Below are positions 8,818 through 15,276 of a stretch of 21,809 bases of DNA, piece after piece (the stretch's first letter is position 1; each line of letters begins with the position of its first letter). The DNA lies in NCBI GenBank assembly GCA_035693105.1, contig DASSHC010000332.1, positions 1 through 21,809 of the forward strand, in the 5' to 3' direction. The notes under the pieces are model-generated. The model had not been told where the DNA came from and made no database searches. It saw only the letters and a list, made by a program, of their open reading frames with translations. The position numbers and the translations under genes were made by a program. Origin of the DNA: DASSHC01 sp035693105. Its GTDB lineage: Bacteria > Chloroflexota > Chloroflexia > Thermomicrobiales > Thermomicrobiaceae.

Positions 8818-10764
8818 ATGAGCGCAGCGAAGACGCGGCCCTACGGCGAGTGGCAGTCGCCGATCACCACCGAGGCGATCGTGGCCGGCTCGCTCCGGCT
8901 GTCGGAGCCGATGGTCGCTACCAGCGGCCTCTACTGGCTGGAGGGACGCGCCCAGGAGGGCGGGCGAACGGTCGTGGTGCGCCGCGCGCCTGACGGCGCG
9001 ATCGCGGACGTCACGCCGCCCGACTTCAACGCCCGCACGCGGGTCCACGAGTACGGCGGCGGCAGCTACGTCGTCCACGGCGAGGAGGTCTACTTCTCCA
9101 ACTTCAGCGACCAGCGGCTCTACCGTCAACAGCTTGGCGGCGAGCCGGAGCCGATCACGCCGGAGCCGGAGGTGCCGGCAGGGCTGCGCTACGCCGATGC
9201 CCGCGTCACGCCCGACGGCGCCACGCTGATCTGCGTGCGGGAGCGGCATCACCCCGATGGCCGCGTCGACAACGAGCTGGTCGCGCTCCCCAGCGACGGC
9301 TCGGCCGCGCCGCGCGTCATCGCCGCCGGGCACGACTTCTACTCGTCGCCGCGCCTCGCGCCCGACGGAGCGCGACTGGCCTGGCTGAGTTGGGATCATC
9401 CCAATATGCCCTGGGACGAGTCGACGCTCTCGGTCGCGACATACGTGGACGGCGAGCTACGCGACGCGCGCCGGGTCGCCGGTGGCGACGGCGAGTCGAT
9501 CTACCAACCCGAGTGGGCGCCGGACGGCACGCTCTACTTCGTCTCCGACCGCACCGGTTGGTGGAACCTCTACCGCGAGCGTGCAGGCCAGGCCGAGGGG
9601 CTGGCGCCGCTGGAGGCCGAGTTCGGCGAGCCACAATGGGCCTTCGGCATGTCGCGCTACGGCTTCCTCGATGATGGTGAACTTGCCGCGATCTACACCC
9701 AGGGCGGCTTCGACCAGTTGGGGCTGATCGAGCCCGACAGCCACCGGCTGCGACCGCTCGCCATCCCCTACAGCGCGCTCTCCTCGCTTGTCAGCGACGG
9801 CCAAAAGCTCTACCTGATCGCCGCCAGCACCACGCGGTCGAGTTCGCTGGTAGCGGTTGATCCAGCCAGCGGTGTGGTCGAGGTGCTCCGGCGCGGCAGC
9901 AGCGTCGAGATCGCGCCTGGCTACATCTCGGAGCCGGAGGCGCTGGACTTCCCCACCGAAGCCGGCCTGACGGCGCACGCGCTCTACTACCGTCCGCGAA
10001 ACCAGGATTTCACTGCCCCCGCCGCTGAGCTGCCGCCCCTGCTGGTGCTGAGCCATGGTGGCCCGACCGGCGCCACCAGCCCGCGCCTGAACCTCGGCAT
10101 CCAGTTCTGGACCAGCCGCGGCTTCGCCGTGGTGGATGTCAACTACCGTGGCAGCACCGGCTACGGACGGGCCTATCGCGAGCAACTCAAGGGCGTCTGG
10201 GGCCTGGCCGATGTCGAAGACTGCGCCAACGCGGCCCGCTATCTCAGCGCGCGCGGCGAGGTCGATCCCGACCGCATCGCCATCCGGGGCGGCAGCGCGG
10301 GCGGCTACACCACCCTCTGCGCGCTGACCTTCACCGACGTCTTCACCGCGGGCGCCAGCCATTTCGGGGTCTCCGACCTGGAGACGCTGGCGACCGACAC
10401 GCACAAGTTCGAGTCGCGCTACCTGGATGGGCTGGTTGGCCCGTACCCCGAGGCGCGCGAGACCTACCTCGATCGCTCGCCGATCCACGCCACCTCACGC
10501 CTCTCCTGCCCGGTGATCCTCTTCCAGGGGCTGGAGGACAAGGTCGTGCCGCCCGCGCAAGCCGAGCAGATGGTCGACGCGCTCGACGAGAAGCGGCTGC
10601 CGCACGCCTACGTGGCCTTCGAGGGCGAGGGGCACGGCTTCCGGCGCGCGGAGAACATCCAGCGGGCGCTGGAGGCGGAGCTGTACTTCTACGGCCAGGT
10701 CTGGGGCTTCACACCTGCCGACGCGATCGAGCCGGTGGCGATCGCGCATCTGGAGGGGCGGTGA
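8818..10764 (+). CDS. S9 family prolyl oligopeptidase/acylaminoacyl-peptidase-like serine peptidase
   Basis: A 648-residue cytosolic peptidase with an N-terminal beta-propeller (about residues 25-375; blades visible as repeated PDG motifs such as TPDGATL, APDGARL and APDGTLY) and a C-terminal alpha/beta-hydrolase domain. The oxyanion region is HGGPTG (413-418), the nucleophile S493 in GGSAGGY, the acid D574 in GLEDKVVPP and H606 in GEGHGF. RVHEYGGGSY (75-84) is typical of this subfamily. There is no signal peptide. It would remove residues from short peptides; whether it is a dipeptidyl-, acylaminoacyl- or oligopeptidase cannot be read from sequence. The ATG has GAAAGAGGG upstream. It is the last gene of the plus-strand run starting at 6325 and ends in a repeat-rich region facing the zinc peptidase gene. 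Confidence 0.93.
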   Translation: MSAAKTRPYGEWQSPITTEAIVAGSLRLSEPMVATSGLYWLEGRAQEGGRTVVVRRAPDGAIADVTPPDFNARTRVHEYGGGSYVVHGEEVYFSNFSDQRLYRQQLGGEPEPITPEPEVPAGLRYADARVTPDGATLICVRERHHPDGRVDNELVALPSDGSAAPRVIAAGHDFYSSPRLAPDGARLAWLSWDHPNMPWDESTLSVATYVDGELRDARRVAGGDGESIYQPEWAPDGTLYFVSDRTGWWNLYRERAGQAEGLAPLEAEFGEPQWAFGMSRYGFLDDGELAAIYTQGGFDQLGLIEPDSHRLRPLAIPYSALSSLVSDGQKLYLIAASTTRSSSLVAVDPASGVVEVLRRGSSVEIAPGYISEPEALDFPTEAGLTAHALYYRPRNQDFTAPAAELPPLLVLSHGGPTGATSPRLNLGIQFWTSRGFAVVDVNYRGSTGYGRAYREQLKGVWGLADVEDCANAARYLSARGEVDPDRIAIRGGSAGGYTTLCALTFTDVFTAGASHFGVSDLETLATDTHKFESRYLDGLVGPYPEARETYLDRSPIHATSRLSCPVILFQGLEDKVVPPAQAEQMVDALDEKRLPHAYVAFEGEGHGFRRAENIQRALEAELYFYGQVWGFTPADAIEPVAIAHLEGR

Positions 10765-10915
10765 CGCTTTAGGGGAGGTTGGGTGCCACCCCTCGCGCGG
10801 GGGCTACAGCTGCCGCGCTAACAATACGAAGCCCAGTGAAGGGGCTGAGATGAGGGAAACTCCGGGTACGGCGAGTGTGATCGTCGACTACTGGAGGAGA
10901 TGCGGTTAGGCTGGA

Positions 10916-10996
10916 GAGATCCTTTGCTGCGGCTCAGGATGGGAGGGAAACGGCCGTCCTCTCCTTGTCATCCTGAGGAAGCAGCCGAAGGATCTC
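10916..10996. repeat. Dispersed inverted-repeat element, copy A
   Basis: Left arm 10916-10941 (GAGATCCTT, GCTGC, CTCAGGATG) pairs with right arm 10969-10996 (CATCCTGAG, GCAGC, AAGGATCTC) with two small internal bulges and a 27-base loop. The second copy is at 16991-17092: left arms agree at 22 of 26 positions and the right flanks (10964-10998 and 17050-17084) at 29 of 35. The TGTCATCCTGAG...GAAGGATCTC pattern resembles dispersed repeats seen in many high-GC genomes. Confidence 0.8.
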
Positions 10997-11085
10997 CCAA
11001 ACCGGTGCCTCTTGCCCGCGTTCCACGTCGATGCGATGCGTGGAGTGTCGAAACTCAGTCCCTTCAGTTGGCTTCGTGGACTCAG

Positions 11086-11117
11086 CCCGAGAATTCGATT
11101 CCCGGGCGACCGCCCGG
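11086..11117. terminator. Two overlapping hairpins before the zinc peptidase stop
   Basis: CCCGAGAAT and ATTCCCGGG pair (one mismatch, 3-base loop; 11086-11106), and CCGGGC/GCCCGG pairs around a 4-base loop (11102-11117). They share bases, so only one can form at a time. Placed about 30 bases after the minus-strand gene end, they could terminate transcription in either direction; no T-run supports a classic intrinsic terminator. Confidence 0.4.
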
Positions 11118-11144
11118 CACCGGGGCCCCTCGGACGGGCTGCCG

Positions 11145-11837
11145 CTAGTTGCGCCGCCCGCCACCGCCGACCAGGCTGACCCAGTAGAGGAGCTGCATCA
11201 GCGCCGCCAGGAAGCCTGCTACGTAGGTCAGGGCCGCGGCGTTGAGCATATCTTTGTCCTGCCGGTACTCGGCCAGGTCGACCAGGCCGTTGGTCTGGAG
11301 CATCGCCAGGGCCCGGCTGCTCGCGTTGAACTCGACCGGCAGCGTGACCAGCGCGAAGACGGTGGCCAGCCCGAAGAAGGCGATTCCCAGCCAGGCCAGA
11401 GCCGAGAGCTGGATCAGCACCCCGGCGATGATCATGATCACACCGAACTGGGTGCCGACCGCCGCCACCGGGGCGATGGCCGAGCGCACGCCGAGCGGGG
11501 CGTAGCGCGTCTGCTGCTGCAGGGCGTGCCCGGTCTCGTGCGCGGCGATGCCGAGCGCGGCCACCGAGCGGCTCAGGTAGACCGAACGCGAGAGCCGCAG
11601 CGTGTGGCTGCGCGGGTCGTAGTGGTCGGTCAACTCGCCGTCGATCATCTCGATGCCGACATCGTAAAGGCCGTTGGCGTCGAGTAGCCGCCGCGCCACC
11701 TCGGCGCCGGTCAGCCCCTGGTGGTTCATCACCTGGCTGTACTTATGAAAGGCAGACTTGACGCGCGACTGCGCGTACAGCATCAGCAAGATCGCCGGCA
11801 TCACGAAGAGGAAGTACCTGGGGTCAAAGAAGAACAT
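11145..11837 (-). CDS. Membrane-bound zinc metallopeptidase (Zn_peptidase_2/YugP-like)
   Basis: A 230-residue membrane protein of the YugP family. It has the zinc motif HETGH (100-104) in AAHETGHALQ, a probable third ligand E169 in LPVEFNAS, and a DHYDP motif at 71-75. Membrane segments lie at about 7-22, 115-140, 144-168 and 200-222. The family starts with MFFFDP followed at once by a hydrophobic helix, which matches the ATG at 11837; GAAAGG lies seven bases upstream of that ATG but only one base from the in-frame ATG at 11843. The open frame further upstream crosses the promoter region and is not coding. Substrates of the family are unknown. The gene is divergent from the prenyl synthase gene and convergent with the S9 peptidase gene. 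Confidence 0.9.
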   Translation of the reverse strand: MFFFDPRYFLFVMPAILLMLYAQSRVKSAFHKYSQVMNHQGLTGAEVARRLLDANGLYDVGIEMIDGELTDHYDPRSHTLRLSRSVYLSRSVAALGIAAHETGHALQQQTRYAPLGVRSAIAPVAAVGTQFGVIMIIAGVLIQLSALAWLGIAFFGLATVFALVTLPVEFNASSRALAMLQTNGLVDLAEYRQDKDMLNAAALTYVAGFLAALMQLLYWVSLVGGGGRRN

Positions 11838-11931
11838 CGTCATGCCTTTCGTCAGGGGCCGGACTAGGATCGGGCCAGGCCGTGCCGCCCAGCCGCTCGC
11901 GTCGAGCGGCAACGCACGCGGCGCCTGATGG

Positions 11932-11987
11932 TTCACCGCAAATTCCCGATCATGATATAGTATGCCGTGTCTGGGCGCCGGGTTCAA
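11932..11987. promoter_or_regulatory. Overlapping divergent promoters
   Basis: Plus strand: TTCACC (11932-11937), an 18-base spacer and TATAGT (11956-11961) preceded by TGA, giving an extended -10, directed at the prenyl synthase gene. Minus strand: TTGAAC (11987-11982), a 17-base spacer and CATACT (11964-11959), directed at the zinc peptidase gene. The two -10 boxes share 11959-11961, so both promoters cannot be occupied at once. Positions are inferred from consensus matching. Confidence 0.5.
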
Positions 11988-11997
11988 TTCCGGCGCC
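11974..11997 (+). other. Leader hairpin upstream of the prenyl synthase gene
   Basis: A perfect 8-bp stem (GGCGCCGG/CCGGCGCC) with loop GTTCAATT lies at the predicted 5' end of the prenyl synthase mRNA, 20 bases before its ribosome-binding site. The loop resembles a tRNA T-loop (TTCAATT), but no other tRNA arms are present. It may protect the mRNA 5' end; its bases also include the minus-strand -35 box. Confidence 0.45.
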
Positions 11998-12027
11998 GCT
12001 TCGTGTCGGCAGGGCGAAGGGGGCATC

Positions 12028-13083
12028 TTGGCGCCGGACCAGGAGGAGCGCTACCTGGCGCTCATCGAGGAGTCGATGCGCGCCGCGCTGCACGAGCAGG
12101 AGCGCGCCACCGCCGACCTCTTCGCGGCCGGCGATCTGCCGCTCTACCAGGTGCTCCGCTACCACCTCGGCTGGGCCGATACCGACTTCGCCCCGGCAGA
12201 GTGCGACCCCGGCAAGCGCACCCGCCCGCTGGTCTGCCTGCACGCCGCGGCAGCTGTGGGCGGCGACGTGCAGCAGGTCGCGCCGATCGCCGCCGGGATC
12301 GAGCTGCTGCACAACTTCACCCTGATCCACGACGACATTCAGGACGAGAGCGCCAGCCGTCGCCACCGCGCGACCGTCTGGGCTCAGTGGGGCGCCGCGC
12401 AGGCGATCAACGCCGGCGACGCGATGTTCGCGCTGGGGCAGTTGGCGGTGCTGGCCGCGGCCGAGCGCGGCGTGCCGCTCGAGCGCATCCTGCGGGTGCA
12501 GCGCGGCTTCAACGAGACAACCTTGCGCATCGTCGAGGGGCAGGTGCTCGATCTCGGCTTCGAGTGCCGCTGGGACCTCGAACGCGACGACTACCTGCGC
12601 ATGATCGGCGGCAAGACCGCCGCCATCGTGGCCTTCGCCGCTTGGGCCGGCGCTTGCAGCTCCGGCGCCAGCGACGAGCAGTCCGAGCGCTTCCGGGCCT
12701 TCGGACGGGCGCTGGGGCTGGGCTTTCAGGTGCGCGACGATCTGCTCGGCATCTGGGGCTCAGCGGCGCTGACCGGCAAGCCGGTGGCCGACGATATCCG
12801 GCGGCGCAAGAAGTCGCTGCCGATGCTGCTGCTGGCGTCGGAGGCTGACCAGCGCGACCTGGCCGAGCTGCGCGCGATCTACACCGCGCCGGCCGTCGAC
12901 GCCGAGGGCGTGCGGCGCGTGTTGGCGCTGCTGGCGCGCTATGAGATCGAAGAGCAGGTGCAGAGCGAGGTCGATCGGCTGCACCAGGAAGCGGCGGTGC
13001 TGCTGGAGGCGGCCGCGCCGCCCAGCCCGGCCCGCGCGGCGCTCTCCGCGCTGCTGGAGCGCCTGGCGACCCGCGTCGGCTAG
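12028..13083 (+). CDS. Short-chain isoprenyl diphosphate synthase, probably geranylgeranyl diphosphate synthase
   Basis: Condenses isopentenyl diphosphate with allylic diphosphates to supply quinone and carotenoid precursors. The 351-residue all-helical protein has the GKRTRP substrate motif (62-67), the first aspartate-rich motif DDIQD (102-106), the GGKT lysine region (194-197), and the second aspartate motif in FQVRDDLLGIWG (233-244) followed by TGKPVADDIRRRKKSLP (249-265). The DDLLGIWG variant is typical of actinobacterial/Chloroflexota enzymes. F97, five residues before the first motif, suggests a C20 product, by analogy with archaeal geranylgeranyl synthases; this is inference. The TTG at 12028 is chosen because GAAGGGGG lies five to ten bases upstream and the only upstream ATG (11962) overlaps the promoter. 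Its stop overlaps the stop of the convergent DUF1786 gene. Confidence 0.88.
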   Translation: MAPDQEERYLALIEESMRAALHEQERATADLFAAGDLPLYQVLRYHLGWADTDFAPAECDPGKRTRPLVCLHAAAAVGGDVQQVAPIAAGIELLHNFTLIHDDIQDESASRRHRATVWAQWGAAQAINAGDAMFALGQLAVLAAAERGVPLERILRVQRGFNETTLRIVEGQVLDLGFECRWDLERDDYLRMIGGKTAAIVAFAAWAGACSSGASDEQSERFRAFGRALGLGFQVRDDLLGIWGSAALTGKPVADDIRRRKKSLPMLLLASEADQRDLAELRAIYTAPAVDAEGVRRVLALLARYEIEEQVQSEVDRLHQEAAVLLEAAAPPSPARAALSALLERLATRVG

Positions 13084-14165
13084 CCCGCGATCAGCGATAG
13101 ACCGGTTGGCTCTCCCTCGCGCGCCAGCAAATGCAGTGTGCCTTCGACCAGCCCGAAGGGTCCCGCCAGCATCATGTCGCCGTGCGGCACCGACTCGTGG
13201 TAGCCCAGCGCGCGGCCGATCTGCCGCTGTGGCCCGGTGATGGCCACGAACTCCAACTCGTCGCCCGCGCCGTAGTCCGCCGCGAAGGCGGCGCCGTGGC
13301 CGCCCCAGGCGACGACCTCCTCGTGGGTCAGCGTGCCGCCGCGCAGCCGGTCGACCAGGTGCCGCAGGTTGTCCGGCGTGATGCCGCCGGTGTGGTGCTC
13401 GAAGAGCCCTCTGATGCGCCGACCGCGCACGGCGATGCCGAAGGTGTGCATGTTGCCGATGTTCACCAGCACCGCGCCGCGCCCCGTCACTGCCTCGGCC
13501 ACGCGCGGGTCACCCAGGCTGCCCAGGACCGCCGCCGCGCCGGTGTCCATCACCACCGCGCCCGGTAGCAGCTCGCGCACGGCGCGCATGCGCAGCATGT
13601 ACGCCGGTGGCTCGCGGAAGGCCATACGCGTCAGCTCACCGCCGTCACGCAGCAGGCTCTGCAAGAACTCGTAGCGGAACTCGCGCCCCCCGGCGCCGGG
13701 CAGGTAGCCGTGGTCCTGGACCGCGATGGCGAAGCGCTCGGGGAGCGCCACCTCGAAGCGGCCGAGCGCCGCCTCAAGCGCCGCGCGATCGACGTCGACC
13801 AGCTCGATGACCTCGGCCCCCGGCGGCGCCTCGTCCCGTATCACCACGCCGCGCGCCGCGACGCGCTCCAGGTCGTTGTGCAGCGTGCGCGCGGCGGCGG
13901 GCGCGGCCGAGACCGGCAACCCGGCGGCCAGGTGGCGCTCGACCGCCTCGCTGCTGGCGCCGCCGCCCATCACCTGCCCGCTGAGGTGGAGCGGTACACC
14001 GCGCGCCGTCGCCGCCGCGATGCGCCGCGCGATGACCTGCGTCTGCGAGGGGAGCACCAGCTTGATGCAGTTCTCGGGGGTGCGGTCGCTTTCGTAGAGC
14101 AGGATGTCCTGCGTGCCGGCGCCGACGTCGATGGCCAGGATGCGGAGTGGATTATCGCGCGTCAA
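13080..14165 (-). CDS. DUF1786 family protein (ASKHA-like, function unknown)
   Basis: A 361-residue protein that I recognise as DUF1786, often annotated 'putative pyruvate formate-lyase activating enzyme'. The sequence does not support that name: it has a single cysteine (C33), so it cannot bind the radical-SAM cluster. AIDVGAGTQDIL (11-22) looks like the phosphate-1 motif of the actin/Hsp70/sugar-kinase superfamily, DTGAAAVLG (207-215) and VNIGNMHTFG (234-243) like the later phosphate and adenosine motifs, so nucleotide binding is likely. The TTG at 14165 is chosen because GAGGAGG lies four bases upstream; it overlaps the stop of the phosphoesterase gene in the tetramer TTGA, giving translational coupling. 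The open frame continues to 14417 inside the phosphoesterase gene. Function is not known. Confidence 0.8.
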   Translation of the reverse strand: MTRDNPLRILAIDVGAGTQDILLYESDRTPENCIKLVLPSQTQVIARRIAAATARGVPLHLSGQVMGGGASSEAVERHLAAGLPVSAAPAAARTLHNDLERVAARGVVIRDEAPPGAEVIELVDVDRAALEAALGRFEVALPERFAIAVQDHGYLPGAGGREFRYEFLQSLLRDGGELTRMAFREPPAYMLRMRAVRELLPGAVVMDTGAAAVLGSLGDPRVAEAVTGRGAVLVNIGNMHTFGIAVRGRRIRGLFEHHTGGITPDNLRHLVDRLRGGTLTHEEVVAWGGHGAAFAADYGAGDELEFVAITGPQRQIGRALGYHESVPHGDMMLAGPFGLVEGTLHLLAREGEPTGLSLIAG

Positions 14166-15112
14166 CGGTCCTCCTCGCCGGGTTGGTGCGTGGCGCTTGG
14201 TAACTCCTCGACGTAGCGCGCGGCCTGGTCGCAGGGCTCCTCGGGGTGCGGCGCGCTCGCCACCAGCTCGATCAAGACGGCTTCGGGGGGCGCCAAGAAG
14301 CGGAGCGGCAGCCGCGTGGTGCCGATGCCGTGGCTGACGTAGAGGAGCGTGCCGTTGACCCAGTGGAAGCCGCGCAGGAAGCGCTGCGGGGGATGCCGGA
14401 AGAGGCGGTCGAGCCACCAGGTGGAGTCGAGCGGGGTCAGCCGGTCGAAGGGCGAGAGCCGGATCTGGCCCCCGTGCGTGTGGCCGGCCAGCACCAGCGC
14501 TGCCGCGCCCGGCGGCAGCCGCTCGACGATCGAAGGAGCGTGGGCCAGCAGGATGCGCGGCTCGGCGGTGCCCTGGAGCGCCTCGCGCGGGTCGGCATAG
14601 CCGATGTACGGGTCGCCGACGCCGGCGATGGTGATCTCGCCGCCGCGCAGCGCGACGCGCTCGGCCCGGTTCCAGAGCACCGGCACACCCCGGCTCCCCA
14701 GCTCCTTGACAATGGCCCCGCTGTAGCGCCCCCGCCGGTGAAGGTCGTGGTTGCCGAGGATGCCGAAGACCAGTGCGAACTCGCGCAGCCGGTCGAAGAG
14801 GCAGGCATGCTGGTGGCAGCGACTGTGGTCGAAGTAGTCGCCGCCCAGTAAGAGCAGGTCCGGATCCTCACGTCGAACCAGGTCGAGCGCCAGTGGAGTC
14901 AATTCGTTGCCGTGGCCCGGACCGTTGACGTGGAAGTCGCTCAGGAAGGCGATGCGCGTGCCGGCCAGGCCGGACGGCAGGCCGGGGAGGTGAACGCGGA
15001 AGCGACGCAGGCGCAGGGTGCGCGGCTCGCGGCGAGACTCCCAGATGAAGAGCGCCGCCAGCGCACCGATGAGTGCGGCAGCGAGCGTGAACAGGCGGGA
15101 ACGGTTCGACAA
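14162..15112 (-). CDS. Membrane-anchored metallophosphoesterase (YkuE/YaeI-like)
   Basis: A 316-residue calcineurin-like phosphoesterase with one N-terminal membrane anchor (about 8-24) and the catalytic domain on the outer face if oriented as in its relatives. All metal motifs are present: D59 and H61 (LSDFH), D92 (GGDYFDH), N121-H122-D123 (GNHD), H191 (AHAPS) and GHTHGG (210-215). GIGTTRLPLR (262-271) is typical of the YkuE/YaeI subgroup, some members of which cleave lipid-linked phosphates such as UDP-sugar lipids. The TTG at 15112 is taken as start, with GGAGTG seven bases upstream and the membrane helix beginning eight residues later. The C-terminal 30 residues are acidic and not part of the fold. 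It is translationally coupled to the DUF1786 gene and divergent from recJ. Confidence 0.88.
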   Translation of the reverse strand: MSNRSRLFTLAAALIGALAALFIWESRREPRTLRLRRFRVHLPGLPSGLAGTRIAFLSDFHVNGPGHGNELTPLALDLVRREDPDLLLLGGDYFDHSRCHQHACLFDRLREFALVFGILGNHDLHRRGRYSGAIVKELGSRGVPVLWNRAERVALRGGEITIAGVGDPYIGYADPREALQGTAEPRILLAHAPSIVERLPPGAAALVLAGHTHGGQIRLSPFDRLTPLDSTWWLDRLFRHPPQRFLRGFHWVNGTLLYVSHGIGTTRLPLRFLAPPEAVLIELVASAPHPEEPCDQAARYVEELPSATHQPGEEDR

Positions 15113-15231
15113 GCGTGCACTCCGAGTCCAGCACCGACGAGCCGTCCCGGCGACGAACCCCTGCCGGCTGCGCCCTCAATCTTGCTGCACCGGGCACGGC
15201 GGCGGCAAGCGGGCCTGGTGGCGGTCGAATC

Positions 15232-15240
15232 TGGTACGAT
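15232..15240 (+). promoter_or_regulatory. Extended -10 promoter of recJ
   Basis: TGGTACGAT matches an extended -10 element (TGn plus TACGAT). No convincing -35 box lies upstream. The transcript would start near 15247, about 30 bases before recJ. Confidence 0.45.
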
Positions 15241-15276
15241 GCAGGGGAACGTACACGTCGGCGCGGAGGCGGAGTG

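Larger units (their letters stand above)
10765..11144. other. Repeat-rich gene-free convergent junction
   Basis: The 380 bases between the S9 peptidase and zinc peptidase genes hold no believable coding region. Contents in order: a hairpin-prone stretch GGTTGGGTGCCACCCC near 10780-10795; a block with GGGGGCTACAGCTGCCGCGC and AGCCC/GGGCT stem (10830-10846) that looks like a dispersed element; the inverted repeat at 10916-10996; and two overlapping hairpins at 11086-11117. Short frames here translate parts of the repeats and are not genes. Confidence 0.7.

Noticed and set aside
10900..11148. Small plus-strand frame of 82 codons containing CHPEEAAEGSP
   Set aside because: It translates the inverted-repeat element; such HPEE-type peptides are typical false genes from dispersed repeats.
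11974..11997. Possible tRNA because of a GGTTCAATTCC T-loop-like sequence
   Set aside because: No acceptor, D or anticodon arm can be folded around it, and it lies at the start of an mRNA; it is just a hairpin.
13080..14165. Pyruvate formate-lyase activating enzyme
   Set aside because: Only one cysteine is present, so the CxxxCxxC radical-SAM motif is absent; kept as DUF1786.
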